From Gnetum montanum (Eukaryota > Streptophyta > Gnetopsida > Gnetales > Gnetaceae), in assembly GCA_015680685.1 (NCBI GenBank), contig MNCI01020931.1, positions 1-64,000 on the forward strand: 64,000 nt of DNA. The letters are read 5' to 3'. Shown in pieces: positions 1 to 11,261 of the stretch (within the stretch, counting starts at the first letter, position 1; each line of letters opens with the position of its first letter). The translations under genes and the position numbers were made by a program. The notes beneath the pieces were generated by a model. It had not been told where the DNA came from. It searched no databases and saw only the letters and a list, made by a program, of their open reading frames with translations.

Positions 1-385
1 TTGGACAGTCATCAATTGGTTCATCTCCTGCAGCTATGGGACAGTGCTATGTGTCTTAGTTACACTTCGCATCAGTAATCTCTGCAAGGAAGTTTTCCCT
101 TTTATTTTGTGGATTCACCATTGGCATTCCCTCTACCCTTAATTGAGAGCTCTTGGCTTCATCTAATTCTATGCCATTCTATTTTGTAAAAAGCTAGTTT
201 GTGCTAACTTTTGGTGGTGTCCCAACTTGGGGTACCTCCTCTTATACTAGTTGTTTTTCAAGGTGTTTCCCAAGTGTCATTCATGATGCTCTCAGTTTTC
301 CCCTTAGCTTAACCCTCCGACTTCTTCAAGTTGTTGTAATTGATGCTCCTTTAATTGAAATAAAATTTCTTTTCGGGGTCCGACA
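1..385 (-). repeat. Candidate LTR end, truncated by window edge
   Basis: On the minus strand the RNase H remnant of T1 is followed by a purine run (about 386-400, GAGAATATGGGGGGG) and then by TGTCGGACCCCGAAAAG starting at 385. A purine tract followed by TGTYGG is the usual polypurine-tract/3' LTR junction. The rest of the LTR would lie left of the window, so I cannot match it to a partner copy. It could instead belong to a different element. No coding sequence is recognisable in this stretch. Confidence 0.35.
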
Positions 386-399
386 CCCCCCCATATTCT

Positions 400-2040
400 C
401 TAGCCATTAGCTTGGCTAATCCCATTTTGTTAATAGTTTTGCATATTTTTAATGAAAATCTTAAACCTTGAAGCTTCATGAGCCACTTTCCTCTCTTCAA
501 TCTAATTTGATTTTGGTCTAAGAATTGTTTGACTATAGGCTCAATTAGCATAATATAGTCTAATGAGGTTTTCAAATAATATTTGAAATGTTGAAGTGCC
601 TTAATAACTAAAAATTGTTATTTCTCTAAGTATAGATAATTTAATTTTGAATGTTTCAATTGATATCCAAAAAATCCAATTGGTTCATATTGACCTTCAT
701 CCTTTTGAGTTAAAGCAACAGCAATTGAATCATTTGAAGTAAAAGCATATAACTAGAAATCTTCTTTCAAGCTTTACCAAGTAAGGAGCTTATTGAATGG
801 CTTTCTTAATTTATGATAAAGCTTTCTTTGATTCTAGTATTTTCTCTACTAGGACATCTTTCTTTAGCATATTTATCAAAGGTTTAGTAATTTCAATGAA
901 TCCAGGGATAAGTTTCTTAACAAAATTTATCTTCCCAAAGAAAGATCTAGGAGACTTTTTACTTGTGGGATGTTCAATATTTTGTACTACTTGAATTCGG
1001 GAGTTATCTATAGCAACTACTTCTTAACAGATTACATGACTCAGTTAGCTTCTAGATCTAACCTTAAAGATACATTTCTTACAATTTAATGTTATACGAT
1101 ACTCACGTCATCTGTAAAAAACTTGTTGAAGATGATAAATATGATCTTCCTTCCTTTTTGAAAAGATAGTGATATCATTCAAATAAACCACAATGAACTC
1201 ACCTATTAAATTTTTAAAGGTAAATCCATTGCTCTTTGAAAATTTTCTCCAAAATTTGATAATCCAAATGGCATTCTTTGGTAAGTGAAAGTTCCTCATT
1301 TGGTGATAAATGTTATTTTATATCTATCACTCTTATCTTCCATGATTTGATATAGCCTAAAAAACCATCTAGTAAAGAATATACTTGACAACTTGATACT
1401 TTGATCAACATCTCATCAATTCTAAGAAGTGGGTATTTTTCTTTTTCAAAGGCTTCATTCAAATTTCTAAAATCCATACAAAGTCAAATATTGTCATTCT
1501 TCTTTCTTACAAGCACAAGTTTAGCAAGCCATGTCAAATATTAGACTGGATATATAATTTAGGCTTGTAATAACTTCTTGATCTTAGCTTCCATTGCTAG
1601 CTAAAATGATGGATTAAATTTCCTTTGTTTTTGTTTAACTATCTTACAACCTTCTATTAAAGGTATTTTATATGTTGTCACATTTGGTCTAAAATTTTTA
1701 AGATCATCATAGGACCAAGGAAAATTTTTAAAATTATTTTTTAGGAGTAATAATAGATTTTTCTTTAATACTAAATCTTTTTCCTTTGTGACATTTAACA
1801 TCTTTGGTACCTCAATAGATTTGAAATTCACTACTGCATAAGCTTGATCATTTGGATTCTGTATATCTTTTTTGGTAAGCAAAATTTTGCTAAACTCACG
1901 TTCATAATCAATCATCCTTTTGAGAATGGAATTTGTCTTAAACCTTGACGTTGTTTCAAGTATGATTTGACCTTTGAATTCTTTCTTGTTTTTCATAAGC
2001 CTAAGTACTTGATCATCATCTTCAAATATTTGTAAACAAT
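400..2040 (-). pseudogene. T1 reverse transcriptase and RNase H (decayed Tat-like pol)
   Basis: This is a remnant of Ty3/gypsy pol, which copies element RNA into DNA in cytoplasmic particles. Read from high to low coordinates it starts with the RT N-terminus (FRPNVTTYKIPL near 1670), then MDFRNLNEA near 1470, then MPFGLSNF near 1270. The YxDD catalytic box is degraded to YLND (VYLNDITIFSK, about 1165-1195). RT connection sequence follows, then an RNase H domain with YEPIGFF and LEKQQFLVIKALQHF (about 560-700). Several stops and frameshifts interrupt it. The RNase H part ends only about 40 bases before a polypurine-like tract, leaving no room for integrase. Family assignment rests on motifs and on the neighbouring second RNase H. 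Confidence 0.75.
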
Positions 2041-2089
2041 TTATGTAATCTGGTACTAGTGGTTGATGTTCTTGCTCAATCATGACACC

Positions 2090-2516
2090 TTCATAACCTT
2101 CTATCCTTTTCACATATAATGATGAAGCTGCTTTTGCTAAGTCATCTACTATATAATTATCTTCTCTACCTATATGTTCTATTTGGTAGTGATGAAACTA
2201 GTCCAACATTTTGAAAAAAAAAACACTATTTATAAGGTTGCAAGAATGAGATTTTTACTACACAATTATCCTTAATATATTCACAAACTAATTTTGAGTC
2301 TTCCTTTATGGTGATTTCCTTGATTCCTTTTTCCAATGCTATTTTAATTCCAATACTTAGAGCTTAATATTTGGCTTTGTTGTTAGCACAAAGGAAAGAT
2401 AGATGAATTGCCTTGAATATTTTTGTAAAATCATTTTTTACTAGAACTGCTCCACCTCCTCACCTTTGGAATTACAAGAACCATCAAAGTATAGTTCCCA
2501 TTTGCTCTCATCTTGA
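2090..2516 (-). pseudogene. T1 additional RNase H domain located before RT
   Basis: A second RNase H of the archaeal/plant-type fold lies between protease and RT. Visible in order are WELYFDGSCNSKG (about 2465-2500, with the first catalytic Asp), GGGAVLVKNDF after a one-base frameshift near 2460, FLCANNKAKY (the usual catalytic Glu is Lys here), IKEDSKLVCEYIKD with the third acidic residue (about 2270-2310), and GREDNYIVDDLAKAAS (about 2115-2165). An extra aRH domain is the hallmark of the Tat/Ogre lineage. I recall it best as downstream of RT-RH, whereas here it is upstream. Three in-frame stops show it is dead. Confidence 0.75.
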
Positions 2517-2559
2517 GATTCTTCTTTTTTCAAATTAGGAACTTCTTGAACTATGTAAA

Positions 2560-3076
2560 TTCTACTTTCAAAACCTCTTGTTTCAAAAACTATATTCTTT
2601 CAATTTAAAGTAATGTTTTCATTCATGAAAGGGTTACTATAAATGTATATTTGATTTAGTTCTCCTTTCCAAGGTAGCCACATATGTGAGTAATCTATTG
2701 ATATGTAACTTGAGAAACTTTTACTTCAACTTCTACTCAATAAAAGATTGTGTGAGTCTAGTATATCTACTACTTGAATAGTTACTCTACTTTTGATATG
2801 GAGTTCAGAATATATTTCTAATAAAACATTAGGTAACTCACCTACAATCTTTACTCTACTTTTGTTCACTTGAACAATCTTCTTATTTGATTTTTCAAGA
2901 ATCAAACCAAGTTTCTTGCATATAGATAATAACATAATAGTGGATGTAGCTCTAGAATCAACTAAACAATTGTAAAGATACTTGTCCTTTAACTTCATTG
3001 TCAAAAGAAAAGGAGGAGCTTCCCTGTCAAGAGTACAATCATAGCTAGCTTTTGTTTTCTTATCATTGTTGAACAC
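2560..3076 (-). pseudogene. T1 aspartic protease
   Basis: Retropepsin-like protease remnant, which in an active element matures the Gag-Pol polyprotein. The active-site region reads CLVDSRATSTIMLLSICKKLGL (split here between CLVDSRATSTI and what follows), where D-S-G-A has become D-S-R-A. The flap-side strand is VQVNKSRVKIVGELPNVLLEI and the C-terminal part is VVDILDSHNLLLSRSW. The open stretch is 116 codons and the frame continues after a stop to WLPWKGELNQIYIYS. The same protein, with an intact DSGA, is encoded by T2 at 40930-41496, so the two elements belong to one family. The loss of the catalytic Gly argues this copy is inactive. Confidence 0.8.
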
Positions 3077-4332
3077 ATAGCTTAACTCTAACTCTCCAAC
3101 TCTCTTTTTACCTTTAATGAACTCTAAAGCCTTTCTTTGATGATCTCAAATTTGTTATAATTGATATATGCTAATATTTTCACTGACATGTTTGAGATCT
3201 TCAATTAAATCATATTCTCCATCTCCATAAAAGCTTGATTTCCTCGTATATTTATTCAGAGTTTGATATTGAGTACTTTTCTATACTTTATCTTCTTTAC
3301 TTTTATTTTTCTCTCTTCTACTTGGTTCAAAAATCTTTCTCTTAGTAGATGGATCAAGAATGACATTTGGAGGCATGAAAGTTGTTAATATTTTTATTAA
3401 TCATAGATTATATCTACTTTCTTCACTTTTGTTACACTCCTCATCTGATGATATATCTTCTTCAAAACTTGGTATAGAAGAAGTATCACTAGATTCATTT
3501 TGAGAATATTTTCTTACATAATGAACACTAGATAGCTTCATCAAATTTAATATTAAGGAAGTTAGATATAATAATATCACTTTCATCTGCATCTTCTACT
3601 AACTTTGTATCTTCATATTTATGTTTTCTATTTTTCTTTTCTTCCTTGATTTCAACTTTTACCAAAGCTTTTTCTAGCTTCACTTCTTTGTTGGACAAGT
3701 CTCTCATTAACTATCCTTTTTTAGAATCTCTACTTTCTAACTCTTGCTCTATTTTAACATGAGATGGACCTGATAATGCTTTAAGTTGAGCAAAATCTTC
3801 TACAGGAATCATCATGTTCTCTTCTCTTTTTTGAGTTGTGATAATTTCTTCATGGTTCAAGTTCAACTATTTTTCTAACTATATAGCTTCACTAAAGTAG
3901 TCATTCAATGTTAGCAAGTTTGGAGTTATTCTTAACCAAATTTAAATATTAGGATTTACTAATTTAAGATAATTATCTCTAACCATTTCATCTAATGGTC
4001 TATATTGTCTTTGAAAGAGTCCACAAGTTCATTGAAACTTAATGTTGAAATCTCTAATAGACCCCTTAACTCCTTTTTTAGCTTGTACTAATCCATAGTA
4101 CAATTGTTATTGATATAATTGATTGTCACATTAGACCAAGAAAATACTTTTCATATCATCCCAACTTATGATACTATTTCTTGGCAAGTTTGAATACCAA
4201 ATTTGAGCCATATCCTTTAAATTTGCGACAAATAACCTACAAGCTTGATTTTGATGTTGAACATTTATGTGAGCCAAAGCTAACTCAAATAAGTAAATGT
4301 ATTCTTCAGCCAAGTAAGCTTTTCCAAGAATA
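3077..4332 (-). pseudogene. T1 gag, C-terminal two thirds (separated from its N-terminus by A1)
   Basis: Gag builds the virus-like particle. From 4332 downward the frame reads GKAYLAEEYIYLFELALAH, then FVANLKDMAQIWYSNLP and SWDDMKSIF, the Retrotrans_gag-type capsid core. After several stops it continues to DYFSEAI and MIPVEDFAQLKALSGPSHV, then a lysine/glutamate-rich tail leading into protease. Aligned with the T2 gag (39462-40325) it begins exactly where the N-terminal piece at 11262-11585 stops. The gap is the 6.9-kb element A1 plus its 5-bp duplication. Stops at several sites make it non-functional. Confidence 0.8.
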
Positions 4333-4337
4333 AAAGG

Positions 4338-5132
4338 TGATGAGTGGTGAGGTACCCCTACACTCAACCATACAAATACAAGTGTTACATGCGCGATCTG
4401 GTCGAACTCCACAGACTAAGTGCTTACACGTGTTATGGAACACTTAAGGTTAATCAATCGTTGTCCTCCCAATCTTACTTGTATTTTTCATGGTTGTATG
4501 GTTAAGTAAGCTTGAGGCACATGATTTTTATATCTTTTATGTTTTTATCACCTATGCTAAGAGGGAAAAGGATGAACAGACTAAGTAACTAACTTTAACT
4601 AACTAAGCCTTAATTAACCTTGCATCAGTATTCGTTTCCACTTTTCATTTCACACCTTGAACCAATGCAATGCTGCTGGGTTACCAAACATTATTCGTTA
4701 CTGGGATTACCAAGCATAACACACGTGCTCGAAGTGGTCATACTGAATGCACTTAACTATGAGAGTGAGGGTTAAGAGAGATTAAGTCCATAAGAAACCA
4801 TTTAAATACTTAAAAATAAATAACAATAATTAAAGTCCTATTTAACTTAATCCATGCACTGTAAGGTTTATCCAAAAGTTCATCTTTATTGTCATACATA
4901 ATTGTGTGCTTAGGTACAAAATTTCTTGAATAAAAATCCGTTCACTTTGGAGCTCCTATTGCAAGCACTTGGAAATTATTCTAACTCTGGAATGAAAAAA
5001 TGGCAAGAGTTTGGCTAAGGTCTAAATCTAGATGGAGAAACAAGGGAGAGCCGCCTCTTATTTATAGAATTGGCGATGGACCACGATATCACGTACATGA
5101 TATTGCAGCCCATACGATATCATGTCCCATCA
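4338..5132 (-). repeat. A1 3' LTR
   Basis: 795-bp LTR matching 10498-11261 throughout, with some 30 bp of extra sequence at the U3 end. It carries a TATA-like CTATAAATAAG on the minus strand near 5055-5070 and two GATATC palindromes plus one GATATT just upstream of it (5083-5122). The boundary TGATG...CATCA is the signature of all Athila-like LTRs in the window. Confidence 0.9.
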
Positions 5133-5148
5133 TACCCCCATGACTGAA
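5133..5148 (-). promoter_or_regulatory. A1 polypurine tract
   Basis: Minus strand TTCAGTCATGGGGGTA sits directly against the 3' LTR start TGATG. The same sequence abuts the 3' LTRs of A2, X and A5. It primes plus-strand DNA synthesis. Confidence 0.75.
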
Positions 5149-7288
5149 TAAAAACTCATCCTTGAGTTCCTTAAAAAATATTGAGAAGGTATGTGATTAT
5201 TGACTTGAATGGAACTAATGGTGAATGGGATGACATGTGAATGGATCATCATTACAAAACATGATAGAACTAGTGTTCACGACAACAAGAGTTAACACTT
5301 TATACATTTAACATCAGGCCTTATTTGGTAGCTAAGAGAGAAGAGAGAAGAAGTCTACTGCTGCCAATGCCAAGATTTTGCCTTTCATTGTCTATCCATA
5401 ATCACACCATCGATCTTGGTCCTTGCATAGCCACTTTAACACTAATCAATTCCAAGTGTTCCCTCCAGATCCAATCCATTGTTGTACGATTATCATCTAC
5501 ACACATAACGTAGTCTTATATTAGCAAGGGTAAATGAATCATAATGCAATTGATACTTTGTTTTGGTGTAAGGTCCATTGGCTGAGTTGTGACATGGCTG
5601 AGCTAGATTTGGAGATATACTAATGATGACTACCAAAGGTTTGGGTTAGGAGAAAATCAAAAAATTAGACCAAGACCCCCATGACTGAGAGCGAACCTCC
5701 AATAGTGAAAGAATGGAGGAAAAGAAAAGAAATAAGGAAGATGAAGAAAAAGAAGCAATTGTAACATCGATGAAATGGATGTCAGGATGGAAATGAACAA
5801 AATAGAGTTGATTGCAGAAATGTTAAGGGAAATAATTTAACTAGTGCACCAAATAGGAATGTCAGTGGATCCTCCCCAAAGCAGGCTCATGCCCTTAATG
5901 CCTAACAAACCCACATTCAAAGAGTCCGTAGGCTCTAGGAATTTCATTTAGAACAAGAGTTAAAGTCTTAACCACAAGAATTTACCAAAAATAAAACAAT
6001 GTGTCAACCAAAATATACACTAATGATACAACTAGCAATGAGGTGACAAATGGAGAAAGAAGGATGGAGAGAAGAGAATGCAATGGAATCTCAATAACAA
6101 GGTGATGTACAACCCCTTGTGTATTTAATGATTAATGTGACTTAGTAGATCTCATTCCAACTCTGGCCTCAAAAAAACCTCATTCAATGACTCTTCATTA
6201 ATACATTCAACTAATTCATCCTTCTAAAGTAACAAGAATGCCTTCACCAAAGAGCCACCACCATTCCAACGAAACGAAAGATGAGGAGGTAGGAAGTGAG
6301 AAGGACCTTAGTTAGAGGGAACATGTTTATTTTATTTCCATAACCAGTGCTTGTAATCCAAATGATTATTTCATCTAAGGGGTATGCTTTGAATTCTCAC
6401 TATGTTTTTTATTTTTTATTTTTATGTTTTTGCATGAGAACCACACCATGCAAAGACTTATTATTTTTATTTACTCAGCTTCCCAATAATTGGGTGACAC
6501 TGAAATGGTAAGAGAACTCAAGAAGAAAACATCCAAGCACCTAAGAGAATGGCCAACACAAATGTATCAAATCCCCTTGAAGTCACACCCTTTTCAATGC
6601 TTGAGTCCTTCTTTAGTTTGAGAAATTCCCAGTCACTGATTTGTTGATAGTTCTTATTATTGAGAAAGGGACTGTACGGTTCCAAGCCAAGAGAGACCAT
6701 AGAGATTTATGGATGCATGGATGATGTGGACTCATTTTTTGCTATATCAAAAGAACCATACCTTAGTATCAACATCATAACTTAAAGGTAAAAACCAAAC
6801 ATTAGCAATCAATGGAGGACAATTCATATCATCCTTGGAGCACTTATTAAATGACAAACTTAACAAAATGGATAACACACACACTCTCACATAAAGAAAT
6901 GAAAAAGTATAAACGATGTTGTAAAATAAAAATAAGAAAAGTTAAAGAAATTATAAAAAAAAACTTAAAAGAACTGAGGGTCTTCAATTGATTAGCACAG
7001 ATGGTCATCTCCCCCATGGCTGAATTGAAAGGGAGAGATCCAAAATAATGAGTGTTTGTTTGAATTCTTTAGAAGTGTCCAACTTCTCCCAATGGATGTT
7101 TTAAAGTTAAGTGGTGGAAGTCAGCAATGCTCATGCTCCAATGTGTCTATGCTTTCATTGTGATTACAAGTCGTTCCCCCAATTAGTTCCATGCATGTTG
7201 GTGAATTTCTCTCCTTATTAGCTATCAACCACTGGGTGTTTTCCTATTGTGTGGTTGCTACATATAGGCACCTTTGTATATGATTTTC
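5149..7288 (-). other. A1 long 3' non-coding region
   Basis: About 2.1 kb between protease and polypurine tract with no recognisable pol or env domain on either strand. It is nevertheless shared with A2, X and A3. It holds two further copies of the polypurine-like motif (5675-5690 and 7008-7025), a strongly conserved block (about 5860-5945, GGTCCTCCCCAAAGC through AGAGTCCGTAGGCTC), and a conserved T-rich tract with CACACCATG near 6440. Short open frames here are not conserved between copies. Confidence 0.7.
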
Positions 7289-8170
7289 TTAGGCATATTG
7301 GTTGCATACAGGAGATGTTGAGCATTCCTGTATGTCATCATCCTCTGTATCACTATATGTGATGCATGGAACTTTCTTCTTCTCAATCTTTCCATAAATA
7401 TTTTCCTTAGATATTTCCAATGAAAGATCGTGGATTCCTAGGCATGCATTGATAGTGTTGAGCCATTTCCTCCCCATTATAATTGGGAAGTCTCCTTTGT
7501 TATTGTTAATTTCTATCACTAGAAAATCAACTAGGTAGGACCAACCACACACAGTGGCAATAATGTCCTCCACAAGTCCCAAAGGGACAGTGATGGACTG
7601 GTCAGCTAGCTCTAATTGAATATTGCTCTTCTTGAGTGGAGGCAAGTTCTATGATTTATACATTTCTTGCAATATTAAATTGACTCTAGAACTGGGGTCA
7701 AGAAGAGCTTTATGAGGTTCATTCCCAGTCACTTGGAGGTAGATTAAGGGACTTCCAGGTTTAGAGAGTTTCCTAGGAAGATGGCCCACATTTATCCAGT
7801 CAGTAACGGTATGTGTTAACGTCACCGTGTGCGTTGAGCTCTATTGTTGGTTTGAAGGGAGCTCCAAAGCCTTTCTTGATTGAGGAGTGGTCATAGATTC
7901 AACCGCTTGTGGTTGTGAGAGCTTATTTGGACTGTTGGTTCTAAAGAAGGATCTTCTCTTTGTACAAATGCTAGAACCAGCAGTGGATTGAAGTTTTACA
8001 ACTCTCGTAGCATTACGCTACTGCAGTTGAGTGGGGAGTTCCCCTTGCATCATTGGAGTGGATGGTAGTAGAACTATCGGCATAAGAGATGTGGATAGAT
8101 TCAGAGGATGGTATGCATGTGGAGTGTGTCTTCCAGGAGAGGGATTCTTAAAATACTCCCAAACTTGGTA
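7289..8170 (-). pseudogene. A1 protease region
   Basis: Aspartic protease of Athila type. The catalytic triplet region reads ALLDPSSRVNLIL (about 7690-7715), so the canonical D-S-G seen in A2 is D-P-S. The rest of the fold is clear: NIQLELADQSITVPLGLVE, then a hydrophobic strand DFLVIEIN, then FPIIMGRKWL and the C-terminal LSLEIS. A stop separates the active-site part from the 118-codon open piece. Upstream sequence links it to gag in the same orientation, as expected for a gag-pro polyprotein. Confidence 0.8.
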
Positions 8171-8299
8171 GTGCTGTTGTGGGGTCATGTGACTGATAGA
8201 GTCACTTGGAGAAACCGGTTGTTGTAAGTAATAGCCATAAGGATCTAGTTTTCAGTAAGGGTATTTTTGCCTAGTCAGTGGCATCCCCCATGATCATGG

Positions 8300-10351
8300 G
8301 TATTGTCACTACTGGTGTTGCTTGATAGGTTGTGGTGGAGTTCCACTTGGATAGTATGTTAACAGTTGGTGGAACTGTCTTGGGTTACCTTGGGGATAAG
8401 ATACCCTTCGGGGTGCTTGCCATTTGTTAAGTCTTGGGTTGAGTGCATACATCCCAGACTCTTGCAGATGTGAGATTATTGGGTAACATCCTTTAGGATG
8501 GTCATATTGGAAGATCTCACATCCACCGTCATTGTCTGTATCTAAACCCACAACCTCATCGGTGATAGTCATTTTTCCCTTACCATTGTTATGTGCATGG
8601 CCTGAATCTCTCCTCTTTTTCTTATCATGGTCACTACTTCGCTCCTTAGACTCTTCTACAATTTTTAAAATGATTTTAAATCTACTATCTAAGGAGTCCC
8701 ACATTTGATCCACCTTAGCTAACATTTCGATTGTTAACTTTTGAAGTGGCTAGGTTTTTCTATTCACCAACTCCTCGAGTGGTGACTCATCCTCTTCCTC
8801 ATAGAATCTTACTCCCCTCTTCCAGAGGGAAGGATCGTGGTTATACTCTTCCATGCTTTCTCTTTTTTATAGCTCCCCTTCTTCTTTAAATACTTGCTCC
8901 AACAGCCTATAAACTTCATGAGACCTAAGTTTTGATAATCTCCCTTAGGCATATGTTCCAAGGGTTCTCCTAGTTTTGTGGCTTAGCCCATCTACAAGGT
9001 GGTGGAGTTGATCCCGTTGTGCATAGCCATGGCCTAGGCAACGATGTAGCAATGCATAATATTAGCCCATGGTAGCATCCAAGGGTTTTTGATTACCTTT
9101 CTTCCATCCTTGGATCTGTTTACACAGGCTGGACACTCTAGAGTACGTTTGGTATTTATCGTTAAACAATTCTAGCATCGTACTCCACCGTCTAATGGAT
9201 TCCAGTTCTAAGGACAGGTACCAACTTTCTACTTCTTTTATGACTGTTCTAGGGAATAGCTTTAACTTTTTCCACTCATTTTCAATATTTTACAAGGCAC
9301 AGGCATCGTGAAATGCCTATAAGTGATTCTGCAGATCAGCATTGTATCCTCCCTCAAATCGTGGGATATTATTCATGTCTAGTCTCTTAATCTGAATGTC
9401 TTTTTGGTGCCTTGTAGGTATTCTAACTATCTTGGTAATGTCTAACATACTCTAGGTTACTAGTAGGGGTTGTTCATGGTCATCTCTCTCATGACGTCTA
9501 CGATGCCTATGTGGTTCCCTACTTTCCCTTCTACCATGCCTTGATTCTCTCGAATGCCCTCATCCTCTCTCTCAACTCTCTCTTCAAGGGTTCTCATCTT
9601 GCCTACCCTTATCCTCATGGTTGTGCTCTTTGTGACTACATTGGGATGTGGAAGGAGAGGGTGAATGATGTGATGAAGGTGAAGAGGAAGGGGAACCATT
9701 GCCATGATGATGTTTCTTACCTTCTCTTCGGTGGTTACGGACCTAATCGTGATGACAATCCGAATGTCCATCCTTGTCATGTGTTTTTGTTTCCTCAGTG
9801 AACACTTGGTGTTCATGGGGATCAAAACCAGGATTGTGAATCATGGAGTGTAGCTTCTGATACCCCACCTCCTCACCATCATCAGGAGGGGGAACATCAT
9901 TTGATGAAGAACCTATTATAACTAGTTCCCCATCTCTAATTTTGGTTAGGATGTGCAGGACCCCTTTTCCCTTCAACAATGTATGGTGGCTCTCATGTCG
10001 CGAGTTCCTTAAATGTTGCACTTCTATGGGATGGTAGTCCCTTATGTTGTAATTGCATGTAATGTATTCATCGTATAGCTGCATCATGCCTATCTGTGCA
10101 AGAGCACAAAGGAGCATGTTGGGGACAACACGATCTCGGGGTAACACTATGTTACCTTGTAAATCAAGCCAATGCAGTTGTTCATCCTGATGGAGGATAA
10201 AAGTAAAATTGGGTATATACTCATTGGGATGAGTATATACCACCTGATACTCTTGAGGAACTGGTAGTTCTCAGTTATGTATGTTAGACCACCGACTGTC
10301 TCTTGTGTGATCCCCAAGTGGTGAAGTGCTTTTATGAGAAGAAGAAGACAT
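8300..10351 (-). pseudogene. A1 gag (Athila-like)
   Basis: Gag frame starting at the ATG whose complement ends at 10351 (MSSSSHKS), the same start used in A2 and A3. In order it shows a conserved N-terminal segment NFTFILHQDEQLHW, a His/Ser/Arg-rich low-complexity linker (about 9480-9750), the capsid-like core with NNIPRFEGGYNADLQNHL and EVESWYLSLE (about 9200-9400), LHRCLGHGYAQRDQL, a glutamate-rich helix EEGEL...SPLEELVNRKT, and a C-terminal KCYY/H-like segment QYDHPKGCYPIISHLQ with a Pro/Gln-rich tail. Stops and frameshifts break it into pieces. It corresponds to A2 gag almost end to end. Confidence 0.8.
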
Positions 10352-10477
10352 TGTTTATCTTGTCGGTGTGCTATTGACCGTTGTTTAAATTTTCTTCTAA
10401 TTAATCCTAAGGGTTCATTTAAGCTTCTCAACAATGTGGATGATTTCCTATGTTCTACTTAGCATGCAAACAACTTA

Positions 10478-10497
10478 GTCCCTGGCAACAGTGCCAA
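10478..10497 (-). promoter_or_regulatory. A1 primer-binding site, tRNA-Asp type
   Basis: The plus strand reads GTCCCTGGCAACAGTGCCA immediately left of the 5' LTR. This resembles the 3' end of plant tRNA-Asp including CCA (known to end CCCCGGCAACGGCGCCA). It fixes the element orientation as minus. A2 keeps a closer version at 48721-48740. Confidence 0.75.
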
Positions 10498-11261
10498 TGA
10501 TGAGTGGCAAGGTACCCCTACACTCAACCATACGAATACGAGCGTTACACGCGCGATCTAGTCGAACTCTGCAAACTAAGTGCCTACACACCTTATGGAA
10601 CACTTAGGATTAATCAATCATTGTCCTCCCAAGCTTACTTGTATTTTTCATGGTTGTATGGTTAAGTAAGCTTGAGGCATGTGATTTTTATATCTTTTAT
10701 GTTTTTATTGCCTATGCTAAGAGGGAAAAGGGTGAAGAGACTAAGTAACTAACTTTAACTAACTAAGCCTTAATTAACCTAGCATCATTATCAGTTCCCA
10801 CTTGTCATTTCACATCCTAAACCAATGCAACACTACTGGGTTACCAAATGCTATTCATTACTGGGATTACCAAGCGTAATGCACGTGCTCAAAGCGATCG
10901 TACTAAATGCACTTAACTATGAGAGTGAGGGTTGAGAGAGATTAAGTCCGTAAGAAAGCATTTAAATACTTAACAATAAATAACAATAATTAAAGTCCTA
11001 TTTAGCTTAATCCATGCACTATAAGGTTTATCCAACAATTCGTCTTTATTGTCATACACAATTGTGTGCTTAGGTACAAAATTGCTCAAATAAACATCTG
11101 TTCACTTTGGAGCTCCTACTATAGGCACATAGAAATTATTCTAACTCTGGAATGGAAAAATGGTAAGAATTTGGCTAAAGTCTAGATCTAGATGGAGAAA
11201 CAAGGGAGATCCACCTCTTATTTATAGAACTGGTGGTGGACTGCGATATCGTGTCCCATCA
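10498..11261 (-). repeat. A1 5' LTR
   Basis: 764-bp LTR. It matches the left copy along its length but is visibly diverged, and it is about 30 bp shorter in the GATATC-rich U3 end (one GATATC left at 11245). It ends CCCATCA directly before the AAAGG duplication. Confidence 0.9.

Larger units (their letters stand above)
4338..11261 (-). mobile_element. A1: Athila-like gag-pro element inserted in T1 gag
   Basis: Complete 6.9-kb LTR element in minus orientation. The LTRs (4338-5132 and 10498-11261) start TGATGAGTGG and end CCCATCA. It is flanked by the perfect 5-bp repeat AAAGG (4333-4337 and 11262-11266). Removing the element and one repeat restores the T1 gag reading frame as seen in T2. Gag and protease are recognisable, but no RT, RNase H or integrase lies between protease and the 3' LTR. 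It must therefore have been mobilised in trans or be a deletion derivative. A2 has the same architecture, so the loss predates both insertions. Confidence 0.9.

Noticed and set aside
10478-10497. tRNA-Asp-like sequence next to A1 (and 48721-48740)
   Set aside because: Only the last 18 or so bases of a tRNA are present and they abut an LTR. It is a primer-binding site, not a tRNA gene.
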